64,000 bases of DNA from Osmia lignaria lignaria. Taxonomy: Eukaryota > Arthropoda > Insecta > Hymenoptera > Megachilidae. Made by a program: the position numbers and the translations under genes. Below are positions 1 to 11,411 of the stretch, piece after piece. The DNA lies in contig NC_135043.1 of the NCBI RefSeq assembly GCF_051020975.1, positions 1,488,001-1,552,000 of the forward strand, read 5' to 3'. Below the pieces are notes generated by a model. That model made no database searches. It worked only from the letters and a program-made list of their open reading frames with translations, and was not told where the DNA came from. Every line of letters starts with the position of its first letter. Position 1 is the first letter of the stretch.

Positions 1-141
1 TAGTAACAATGACAGTGTTATTACATGTATATTCCATTATATCATGTAGATATAGTAACAATGACATTGTTATTAAACCTATATTGCATTATATCGAGTA
101 GATATCGTAACAATGACATTGTTATCAAGTGTATATTGCAT

Positions 142-160
142 TATATCTCATGTAGATATA
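142..160. other. Monomer dyad 3 (standard form)
   Basis: TATATCT, spacer CATGT, then AGATATA: perfect 7-bp arms at the junction of two monomers. It extends by a T-G wobble and an A-T pair to 9-bp arms, overlapping dyad 1 of the next unit, so both cannot be extruded at full length together. The 52-bp variants keep a shorter form: TATATC and GATATA around ATGTA or GAGTA. Confidence 0.85.
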
Positions 161-766
161 GTAATAATGACTTCTATATTAAGTGTATATTGCATTATAT
201 CTCATGTAGATATAGTAACAAGTGTATTGCTATTAAATGTATTTTACATTATATCTCATGTATATATAGTAACAATGACATTGTTATTAAGGGTATATAA
301 CATTATATCGAGTAGATACAGTAACAAGTGTATTGCTATTAACTGTATATTACATTATATCTCATGTATATATGGTAACAATGACAGTGTTATTACATGT
401 ATATTCCATTATATCATGTGGATATAGTAACAATGACATTGTTATTATATATATATTACATTATATCTCATGTGGACATAGTGACAATTACATCTTCATT
501 AATTGTATAGTACATTATATCTCATGTATATATAGTAACAATGATATTGTTATTATATGTACATTCCATTATATCATGTAGATATAGTAACAATGACAAT
601 GTTATTAAGTGTATATTACATTATATCTCATGTAGATATAGTAACAATGACATTGTTATTAAATGTATAGTATATTATATCCCATGGAGATATACAAATA
701 ATGACATTGACATTAAATATATATTACATCTCTGATGTAGATATAGTAACTACTGCATAGCTATTA

Positions 767-781
767 AATGTATATTACATT
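767..781. other. Monomer dyad 2
   Basis: AATGTA, spacer TAT, then TACATT: a perfect 6-bp-arm inverted repeat in the middle of the monomer. It is present in monomers with the AAATGTATATTACATT form and imperfect in the AAACG and AAGTG forms. Function is unknown. Confidence 0.85.
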
Positions 782-797
782 ATATCTCATGTACATA

Positions 798-2136
798 TAG
801 TAACAATGCCAGTGTTATTACATGTATATTCCATTATATCATGTGGATATCGTAACAATGACATAGTTATTATATATATATTGCATTATATCTCATGTGG
901 GTATAGTAATAATGACATTGATATTATATGTATATTACAGTATATCTCATGTAGATATAATAATAATGACTTTGATATTAAATGTACATTACATCTCTGA
1001 TGTAGATATGGTAACAATGACTTTGATATTAAATGTATATTACATCCCTGATGTAAATACAGTAACAACTGTATTGCTATTAAATGTATATAACATTATA
1101 CCTCATGTAGGTATAGTAATAATCACATTGTTATTAAACGTATATTAGAGTATATCTCATGTAGATATAGTAATAATGACTGTGATATTAAATGTACATT
1201 TCACCTCTGATGTAGAGATAGTAACAACTGCATAGCTATTAAATGTATATTACATTATATCTCATGTATATATACTAACAATGACAGTATTATTACATGT
1301 ATATTCCATTATATCATGCAGATATAGTAACAATGACATTGTTATTAAACCTATATTGCATTATATCGAGTAGATATTGAAACAATGACATTGTTATCAT
1401 GTCTATATTACATTATATCTCATGTACATATAGTAACAATGACATTGTTATTAAACGTATATTACATTATATCTCATGTAGATTTAGTAACAATGACATT
1501 GTTTTAAATATATATTACATTATATCTCATGTGTATATAGTAACAATGACATCTTCATTAAATGTACAGTACATTATATCTCATGTGGATATAGTAACAA
1601 TTACTTCTTCATTAAATGTATAGTATCTTATATCTCATGTATATATAGTAACAATGACATTGTTATTATATGTACATTCCATTATATCATGTAGATATAG
1701 TAACAATGACCTTGTTATTAAACGAATATTACATTATATCTCATGTAGATATAGTAACAATGACATAGTTATTATATATATATTACATTATATCTCATGT
1801 GGGTATAGTAATAATGACATTGATATTAAATGTACATTACAGCATATCTCATGTAGATATAATAATAATGATTTTGATATTAAATGTATATTACATCCCT
1901 GATGTAAATATAGTAACAACTGTATTGCTATTAAATGTATATAACATTACAGCTCATGTAGGTATAGTAATAATCACATTGTTATTAAACGTATATTAGA
2001 GTATATCTCATGTAGATATAGTAGTAATGACTGTGATATTAAATGTATATTACACCTCTGATGTAGATATAGTAACAATGACATTGTTATTAAGGGTATA
2101 TAACATTATATCGAGTAGATATAGCAACAATGACAT
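798..2136 (+). repeat. HOR block S2, copy 1
   Basis: It matches 5468-6806 (offset 4670) and 33021-34359 (offset 32223), and partly 42470-43436. It starts with the distinctive AATGCCAGTG monomer and includes the pair of 51-bp units at 958-1059. Identity to 5468-6806 ends near 2137, where GTCATTAAACGTG here faces GTTATTAAATGTA there. No gene is present. Confidence 0.82.
1040..1056. other. Perfect dyad in the 51-bp CCCTGATG variant
   Basis: TTACATC, spacer CCT, then GATGTAA: perfect 7-bp arms. The preceding 51-bp unit has TACATC, TCT, GATGTA at 990-1004 with 6-bp arms. In the CCCTG form the usual GATGTAG has become GATGTAA, which adds one pair. This pair of 51-bp units recurs about 27 times in the window. 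Confidence 0.85.
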
Positions 2137-2811
2137 TGTCATTAAACGTGTATTACATTATATCTCATGTAGATATAGTAACAATGACCTTGTTATTAAA
2201 TCTATAGTACATTATATCCCATGGAGATATACTAATAATGACATTGATATTAAGTATATATTATATCTCTGATGTAGATATAATAACAACTGTATAGCTA
2301 TTAAATGTATATTACACTATATCTCATGTATATATAGTAACAATGACAGTGTTATTACATGTATATTCCATTATATCATGTAGATATAGTAACAATGACA
2401 TAGTCATTATATACATATTACATTATATCTCATGTGGGTATAGTAACAATGACATTGTTTTAAATATATATTACATTGTATCTCATGTGGATATAGTAAC
2501 AATGACATCTTCATTAAATGTATAGTACATTATATCTCATGTATATATAGTAACAATGACAGTGTTATTACATGCATATTCCATTATATCATGTGGATAT
2601 GGTAACAATGATATTGTTATTATATATATATTACATTATATCTCATGTGGATATAGTGACAATTACATCTTCATTAAATGTATAGTACATTATATCTCAT
2701 GTATATATAGTAACAATGACACTGTTATTATATGTACATTCCATAATATCATGTAGGTATAGTAACAATGACAGTGTTATTACATGTATATTCCATTATA
2801 TCATGTAGATA
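2137..2811 (+). repeat. HOR block with 12-monomer subunit
   Basis: It matches 12753-13427 (offset 10616) and 36062-36736 (offset 33925). It includes the run of ATAGTCATTATATACAT, GTTTTAAA and ATCTTCATTAAATG monomers that also defines the 638-bp subunit of block c. The wider match to the 12.5-14.4 kb region runs to about 3790. No gene is present. Confidence 0.8.
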
Positions 2812-5467
2812 TAGTAACAATGACATTGTTTTAAATATATATTACATTATATCTCATGTGGATATAGTAACAATGACATAGTTATTATATACATATTACA
2901 TTATATCTCATGTGGGTATAGTAATAATGACATTGATATTAAATGTACATTACAGCATATCTCATGTAGATATAATAATAATGATTTTGATATTAAATGT
3001 ATATTACATCTCTGATGTAGATATGGTAACAATGACTTTGATATTAAATGTATATTACATCCCTGATGTAAATATAGTAACAACTGTATTGCTATTAAAT
3101 GTATATAACATTACAGCTCATGCAGGTATAGTAATAATCACATTGTTATTAAACGTATATTAGAGTATATCTCATGTAGATATAGTAGTAATGACTGTGA
3201 TATTAAATGTATATTACACCTCTGATGTAGATATAGTAACAATGACATTGTTATTAAGGGTATATAACATTATATCGAGTAGATATAGCAACAATGACAT
3301 TGTTATTAAATGTATAGTATATTTTATCCCATGTAGATATACGAATAATGACATTGATGTTAAATATATATTACATCTCTGATGTAGATATAGTAACAAC
3401 TGTGTAGCTATTAAATGTATATTACATTATATTTCATCTATATATAGTAACAATGACAGTGTTATTACATGTATATTCCATTATATCATGTAGATATAGT
3501 AACAATGACATTGTTATTAAACCTATATTGCATTATATCGAGTAGATATCGTAACAATGACATTGTCATCAAGTGTATATTGCATTATATCTCATGTAGA
3601 TATAGTAATAATGACTTCTATATTAAGTGTATATTGCATTATATCTCATGTAGATATAGTAACAATGACATTGTTATTAAACGTACGTTACATTATATCT
3701 CATGTAGATATAGTAACAAGTGTATTGCTATTAAATGTATTTTACATTATATCTCATGTATATATAGTAACAATGACATTGTTATTAAGGGTATATAACA
3801 TTATATCGAGTAGATACAGTAACAAGTGTATTGCTATTAACTGTATATTACATTATATCTCATGTATATATGGTAACAATGACAGTGTTATTACATGTAT
3901 ATTCCATTATATCATGTGGATATAGTAACAATGACATTGTTATTATATATATATTACATTATATCTCATGTGGACATAGTGACAATTACATCTTCATTAA
4001 TTGTATAGTACATTATATCTCATGTATATATAGTAACAATGACATTGTTATTATATGTACATTCCATTATATCATGTAGATATAGTAACAATGACAATGT
4101 TATTAAGTGTATATTACATTATATCTCATGTAGATATAGTAACAATGACATTGTTATTAAATGTATAGTATATTATATCCCATGGAGATATACTAATAAT
4201 GACATTGACATTAAATATATATTACATCTCTGATGTAGATATAGTAACTACTGCATAGCTATTAAATGTATATTACATTATATCTCATGTATATATAGTA
4301 ACAATGACAGTGTTATTACATGTATATTCCATTACATCATGTAGATATAGTAACAATGACATTGTTATTATATATATATTACATTATATCTCATGTGGAT
4401 ATAGTAACAATGACATTGTTATTATATATATATTACATTATATCTCATGTGGATATAGTAACAATTACTTCTCCATTAAATGTATAGTATCTTATATCTC
4501 ATGTATATGTAGTAACAATGACATTGTTATTATATGTACATTCCATTATATCATGTAGATATAGTAACAATGACATTGTCATTAAACGTGTATTACATTA
4601 TATCTCATGTAGGTATAGTAACAATGACAATGTTATTAAGTGTATATTACATTATATCTCATGTAGATATAGTAACAATGACCTTGTTATTAAATCTATA
4701 GTACATTATATCCCATGGAGATATACTAATAATGACATTGATATTAAATATATATTACATCTCTGATGTAGATATAATAACAACTGTATAGCTATTAAAT
4801 GTATATTACATTATATCTCATTTATATATAGTAACAATGACAGTGTTATTACATGTATATTCCATTATATCATGTAGATATAGTAACAATGACATTGTCA
4901 TTATATATATATTACATTATATCTCATGTGGATATAGTAACAATTACTTCTTCATTAAATGTATAGTATCTTATATCTCATGTAGATATAGTAACAATGA
5001 CATAGTTATTATATATATATTACATTATATCTCATGTGGGTATAGTAATAATGACATTGATATTAAATGTATATTACAGTATATCTCATGTAGATATAGT
5101 AACAAGTGTATTGCTATTAAATGTATTTTACATTATATCTCATATATATATAGTAACAATGACATTGTTATTAAGGGTATATAACATTATATCGAGTAGA
5201 TATAGTAACAAGTGTATTGCTATTAACTGTATATTACATTATATCTCATGTATATATGGTGACAATGACAGTGTTGTTACATGTATATTCCATTATTTCA
5301 TGTGGATATAGTAACAATGACATTGTTATTAAATGTATAGTATATTATATCCCATGGATATATACCAATAATGACATTGATATTAAATATACATTACATC
5401 TCTGATGTAGATATAGTAACAACTGTATAGCTATTAAATGTATATTACATTATATCTCATGTACATA
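2812..5467 (+). repeat. HOR block, left part of a 3.6-kb long-range duplicate
   Basis: With the first 967 bp of the next block (to 6434) this matches 39814-43436 at a constant offset of 37002. Differences are few: TTTCA versus TATCA near 5293/42295, and TATTAC versus TATAAC near 4756/41758. The stretch 3167-4158 also matches 6673-7664 (offset 3506), and 2812-4725 matches 36737-38650 (offset 33925). No gene is present. Confidence 0.82.
3680..3689. other. AACGTACGTT 10-bp palindrome in one monomer class
   Basis: One monomer variant carries the perfect palindrome AACGTACGTT, with two CpGs in an otherwise CpG-poor array. By block offsets the same variant sits near 7186, 14296, 25712, 31874, 34737, 37605, 40682, 47685 and 52772. 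It marks one HOR position, usually just before the AAGTGTATTGC monomer. No binding protein is inferred. Confidence 0.8.
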
Positions 5468-6806
5468 TAGTAACAATGCCAGTGTTATTACATGTATATT
5501 CCATTATATCATGTGGATATCGTAACAATGACATAGTTATTATATATATATTGCATTATATCTCATGTGGGTATAGTAATAATGACATTGATATTATATG
5601 TATATTACAGTATATCTCATGTAGATATAATAATAATGACTTTGATATTAAATGTACATTACATCTCTGATGTAGATATGGTAACAATGACTTTGATATT
5701 AAATGTATATTACATCCCTGATGTAAATACAGTAACAACTGTATTGCTATTAAATGTATATAACATTATACCTCATGTAGGTATAGTAATAATCACATTG
5801 TTATTAAACGTATATTAGAGTATATCTCATGTAGATATAGTAATAATGACTGTGATATTAAATGTACATTTCACCTCTGATGTAGAGATAGTAACAACTG
5901 CATAGCTATTAAATGTATATTACATTATATCTCATGTATATATACTAACAATGACAGTATTATTACATGTATATTCCATTATATCATGCAGATATAGTAA
6001 CAATGACATTGTTATTAAACCTATATTGCATTATATCGAGTAGATATTGAAACAATGACATTGTTATCATGTCTATATTACATTATATCTCATGTACATA
6101 TAGTAACAATGACATTGTTATTAAACGTATATTACATTATATCTCATGTAGATTTAGTAACAATGACATTGTTTTAAATATATATTACATTATATCTCAT
6201 GTGTATATAGTAACAATGACATCTTCATTAAATGTACAGTACATTATATCTCATGTGGATATAGTAACAATTACTTCTTCATTAAATGTATAGTATCTTA
6301 TATCTCATGTATATATAGTAACAATGACATTGTTATTATATGTACATTCCATTATATCATGTAGATATAGTAACAATGACCTTGTTATTAAACGAATATT
6401 ACATTATATCTCATGTAGATATAGTAACAATGACATAGTTATTATATATATATTACATTATATCTCATGTGGGTATAGTAATAATGACATTGATATTAAA
6501 TGTACATTACAGCATATCTCATGTAGATATAATAATAATGATTTTGATATTAAATGTATATTACATCCCTGATGTAAATATAGTAACAACTGTATTGCTA
6601 TTAAATGTATATAACATTACAGCTCATGTAGGTATAGTAATAATCACATTGTTATTAAACGTATATTAGAGTATATCTCATGTAGATATAGTTGTAATGA
6701 CTGTGATATTAAATGTATATTACACCTCTGATGTAGATATAGTAACAATGACATTGTTATTAAGGGTATATAACATTATATCGAGTAGATATAGCAACAA
6801 TGACAT
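5468..6806 (+). repeat. HOR block S2, copy 2
   Basis: This is a second copy of 798-2136 at offset 4670, nearly identical by eye; one difference is TAGTTGTAATG at about 6690 versus TAGTAGTAATG at about 2020. It also matches 33021-34359 (offset 27553). No gene is present. Confidence 0.82.
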
Positions 6807-7664
6807 TGTTATTAAATGTATAGTATATTTTATCCCATGTAGATATACGAATAATGACATTGATGTTAAATATATATTACATCTCTGATGTAGATATAGT
6901 AACAACTGTATAGCTATTAAATGTATATTACATTATATCTCATCTATATATAGTAACAATGACAGTGTTATTACATGTATATTCCATTATATCATGTAGA
7001 TATAGTAACAATGACATTGTTATTAAACCTATATTGCATTATATCGAGTAGATATCGTAACAATGACATTGTTATCAAGTGTATGTTGCATTATATCTCA
7101 TGTAGATATAGTAATAATGACTTCTATATTAAGTGTATATTGCATTATATCTCATGTAGATATAGTAACAATGACATTGTGATTAAACGTACGTTACATT
7201 ATATCTCATGTAGATATAGTAACAAGTGTATTGCTATTAAATGTATTTTACATTATATCTCATGTATATATAGAAACAATGACATTGTTATTGAGGGTAT
7301 ATAACATTATATCGAGTAGATATAGTAACAAGTGTATTGCTATTAACTGTATATTACATTATATCTCATGTATATATGGTAACAATAACAGTGTTATTAC
7401 ATGTATATTCCATTATATCATGTGGATATAGTAACAATGACATTGTTATTATATATATATTACATTATATCTCATGTGGATATAGTGACAATTACATCTT
7501 CATTAATTGTATAGTACATTATATCTCATGTATATATAGTAACAATGACATTGTTATTATATGTACATTCCATTATATCATGTAGATATAGTAACAATGA
7601 CAATGTTATTAAGTGTATATTACATTATATCTCATGTAGATATAGTAACAATGACATTGTTATT
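6807..7664 (+). repeat. HOR block, copy of 3301-4158
   Basis: It is colinear with 3301-4158 at offset 3506. Private changes include GTATGTTGC near 7082, TGTGATTAAACG near 7179 and AACAATAACAG near 7381. The match ends where ATTATATATATA replaces ATTAAATGTATAG. No gene is present. Confidence 0.78.
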
Positions 7665-8546
7665 ATATATATATTACATTATATCTCATGTGGATATAGT
7701 AACAATTACTTCCCCATTAAATGTATAGTATCTTATATCTCATGTATATATAGTAACAATGACATTGTTATTATATGTACATTCCATTATATCATGTATA
7801 TATAGTAACAATGACCTTGTTATTAAACGAATATTACATTATATCTCATGTAGATATAGTAACAATGACATTGTTATTAAGTGTATATTACATTATATCT
7901 CATGTAGATATAGTAACAATGACATTGTTATTAAATGTATAGTATATTATATCCCATGGAGATATACTGATAATGACATTGATATTAAATATATATTATA
8001 TCTCTGATGTAGATATAATAACAACTGTATAGCTATTAAATGTATATTACACTATATCTCATGTATATATAGTAACAATGACAGTGTTATTACATGTATA
8101 TTCCATTATATCATGTAGATATAGTAACAATGACATAGTCATTATATACATATTACATTATATCTCATGTGGGTATAGTAACAATGACATTGTTTTAAAT
8201 ATATATTACATTGTATCTCATGTGGATATAGTAACAATGACATCTTCATTAAATGTATAGTACATTATATCTCATGTATATATAGTAACAATGACAGTGT
8301 TATTACATGCACATTCCATTATATCATGTGGATATGGTAACAATGATATTGTTATTATATATATATTACATTATATCTCATGTGGATATAGTGACAATTA
8401 CATCTTCATTAAATGTATAGTACATTATATCTCATGTATATATAGTAACAATGACACTGTTATTATATGTACATTCCATTATATCATGTATATATAGTAA
8501 CAATGACACTGTTATTATATGTACATTCCATTATATCATGTAGATA
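7665..8546 (+). repeat. HOR block, copy of 14774-15572, with a local monomer duplication
   Basis: It is colinear with 14774-15572 at offset 7109. At its end the 52-bp ACACTGTTATTATATG monomer occurs twice in succession (8443-8494 and 8495-8546), differing only near the end (TGTATATA versus TGTAGATA). Other copies have one. No gene is present. Confidence 0.78.
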
Positions 8547-9868
8547 TAGTAACAATGACATTGTCATTAAACGTGTATTACATTATATCTCATGTAGATA
8601 TAGTAACAATGACAATGTTATTAAGTGTATATTACATTATATCTCATGTAGATATAGTAACAATGACATTGTCATTAAGCGTGTATTACATTATATCTCA
8701 TGTAGATATAGTAACAATGACCTTGTTATTAAATCTATAGTACATTATATCCCATGGAGATATACTAATAATGACATTGATATTAAATATATATTATATC
8801 TCTGATGTAGATATAATAACAACTGTATAGCTATTAAATGTATATTACACTATATCTCATGTATATATAGTAACAATGACAGTGTTATTACATGTATATT
8901 CCATTATATCATGTAGATATAGTAACAATGACATAGTCATTATATACATATTACATTATATCTCATGTGGGTATAGTAACAATGACATTGTTTTAAATAT
9001 ATATTACATTGTATCTCATGTGGATATAGTAACAATGACATCTTCATTAAATGTATAGTACATTATATCTCATGTATATATAGTAACAATGACAGTGTTA
9101 TTACATGCATATTCCATTATATCATGTGGATATGGTAACAATGATATTGTTATTATATATATATTACATTATATCTCATGTGGATATAGTGACAATTACA
9201 TCTTCATTAAATGTATAGTACATTATATCTCATGTATATATAGTAACAATGACACTGTTATTATATGTACATACCATAATATCATGTAGATATAGTAACA
9301 ATGACAGTGTTATTACATGTATATTCCATTATATCATGTAGATATAGTAACAATGACATTGTTTTAAATATATATTACATTATATCTCATGTGGATATAG
9401 TAACAATGATATCTTTATTAAATGTATAGTACATTATATCTCATGTATATATAGTAACAATGACAGTGTTATTACATGTATATTCCATTATATCATGTGG
9501 ATATGGTAACAATGATATTGTTATTATATATATATTACATTATATCTCATGTGGATATAGTGACAATTACATCTTCATTAAATGTATAGTACATTATATC
9601 TCATGTATATATAGTAACAATGACACTGTTATTATATGTACATTCCATTATATCATGTAGATATAGTAACAATGACATTGTCATTAAACGTGTATTACAT
9701 TATATCTCATGTAGATATAGTAACAATGACAATGTTATTAAGTGTATATTACATTATATCTCATGTAGATATAGTAACAATGACCTTGTTATTAAATCTA
9801 TAGTACATTATATCCCATGGAGATATACTAATAATGACATTGATATTAAATATATATTACATCTCTGA
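8547..9868 (+). repeat. HOR block, c-like, copy of 16242-17563
   Basis: It is colinear with 16242-17563 (offset 7695), the later part of block c1. From the previous block the ATAGTCATTATATACAT subunit recurs at a spacing of 798 bp, 52 bp longer than the 746-bp spacing in c1 because of the extra monomer at 8443-8546. No gene is present. Confidence 0.78.
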
Positions 9869-10351
9869 TGTAGATATAATAACAACTGTATAGCTATTAA
9901 ATGTATATTACATTATATCTCATTTATATATAGTAACAATGACAGTGTTATTACATGTATATTCCATTATATCATGTAGATATAGTAACAATGACATAGT
10001 TATTATATACATATTACATTATATCTCATGTGGGTATAGTAACAATGACATTGTTATTAAACCTATATTGCATTATATCGAGTAGATATCGAAACAATGA
10101 CATTATGATCAAGTGTATATTACATTATATCTCATGTAGAGATAGTAACAATGACATTGTTATTAAATGTATAGTATCTTATATCCCATGGAGATATACT
10201 AAAAATGACATTGATATTAAATATATATTACATCTCTGATGTAGATATAGTAAGAACTGTATTGCTATTAAATGTATATTCCATTACATCATGTAGATAT
10301 AGTAACAATGACATTGTTATTATATGTACATTCCATTATATCATGTAGATA
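9869..10351 (+). repeat. HOR block shared only with about 60.97-61.42 kb
   Basis: The stretch 9612-10324 matches 60708-61420 at offset 51096. A short run with ACATTATGATCAAG and TAGAGATAG monomers (about 10090-10150) is found only here and at about 61190-61250. It sits where c copies pass directly into the AAGAACTGTATTGC monomer, so it reads as an insertion of several monomers or a loss from c. No gene is present. Confidence 0.75.
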
Positions 10352-10374
10352 TAGTAACAATGACATTGTTATTA
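10352..10374. other. Monomer dyad 1 (hairpin-capable inverted repeat)
   Basis: The left arm TAGTAACAAT is separated by GAC from the right arm ATTGTTATTA. The arms are reverse complements at 9 of 10 positions, and the exception is a G-T pair that RNA would tolerate as wobble. Monomers carrying ACATTGTTATTA keep this dyad. Variants such as ACTGTATAGCTATT lose it but gain the short palindrome ATAGCTAT. Function is unknown. Confidence 0.85.
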
Positions 10375-10405
10375 AACGTATATTACATTATATCTCATGT
10401 AGATA
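10352..10405 (+). repeat. Representative 54-bp monomer
   Basis: This unit is close to the full-length form and serves as a reference. It starts with TAGTAACAATGACATTG and ends with ATCTCATGTAGATA, and the next unit starts at 10406. Most variation falls at a few places: after GAC (ATTG, AGTG, AATG, CTTG, ATAG, TTTG), around the AAACG/AAATG/ATATA step in the middle, and at the CTCATG core near the end. The starting point is arbitrary because the array is tandem. Confidence 0.9.
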
Positions 10406-11411
10406 TAGTAACAATGACATAGTTATTATATATATATTACATTATATCTCATGTGGGTATAGTAATAATGACATTGATATTATATGTATATTACAGTATA
10501 TCTCATGTAGATATAGTAATAATGACTGTGATATTAAATGTATATTACACCTCTGATGTAGATATAGTAACAATGACATTGTTATTAAGGGTATATAACA
10601 TTATATCGAGTAGATATCGCAACAATGACATTGTTATTAAATGTATAGTATTTTATATCCCATGGAGATATACCAATAATGACATTGATATTAAATATAT
10701 ATTACATCTCTGATGTAGATATAGTAACCACTGTATAGCTATTAAACGTATATTACATTATATCTCATGTACATATAGTAACAATGAGAGTGTTATTACA
10801 TGTATATTCCATTATATCATGTAGATATCGTAACAATGACATGGTTATTGTATATATATTACATTATATCTCATGTGGGTATAGTAATAATGACATTGAT
10901 ATTATATGTATATTACAGTATATCTCATGTAGATATAATAATAATGACTTTGATATTAAATGTACATTACATCCCTGATGTAGATATGGTAACAATGACT
11001 TTGATATTAAATGTATATTACATCCCTGATGTAAATATAGTAACAACTGTATTGCTATTAAATGTATATAACATTATAGCTCATGTAGGTATAGTAATAA
11101 TCACATTGTTATTAAACGTATATTAGAGTATATCTCATGTAGATATAGCAATAATGACTGTGATATTAAATGTATATTTCACCTCTGATGTAGAGCTAGT
11201 AACATCTGCATAGCTATTAAATGTATATTACATTACATCTCATGTAGATTTAGTAACAATGACATTGTTTTAAATATATATTACATTATATCGCATGTGT
11301 ATATAGTAACAATGACATCTTCATTAAATGTGCAGTACATTATATCTCATGTGGATATAGTAACAATTACTTCTTCATTAAATGTATAGTACATTATATC
11401 TCATGTATATA

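Larger units (their letters stand above)
1..797 (+). repeat. HOR block, copy of 31639-32489 minus one monomer
   Basis: Monomers 1-4 (1-212) match 31639-31850. A 54-bp AACGTACGTT monomer present at 31851-31904 is missing here, and matching resumes at 213 versus 31905. Rare shared variants, GATATTG at about 543 versus 32235 and TACAAATA at 693 versus 32385, make these two copies each other's closest relatives over this stretch. No gene is present. Confidence 0.8.
10352..11411 (+). repeat. HOR block a1 (1,060 bp)
   Basis: First of four copies of block a; the others are 17784-18843, 21768-22827 and 29094-30153. Marks include the AATGAGAGTG monomer at about 10780, the pair of 51-bp units at 10935-11036, and TAGAGCTAGTAACATCTG near 11193. 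Related, more diverged copies lie at about 45.0-46.1, 54.8-55.8, 56.7-57.7 and 61.6-62.1 kb. No gene is present. Confidence 0.82.

Noticed and set aside
425..478. TATATATATA runs as promoters or TATA boxes
   Set aside because: They are part of one monomer class and recur with it. There is no gene downstream to support a promoter.
886..1068. Minus-strand repeated frame of 60 codons as a conserved gene family
   Set aside because: It is the complement of two 51-bp satellite units and recurs only because the block does. The 17-residue period equals 51 bp.
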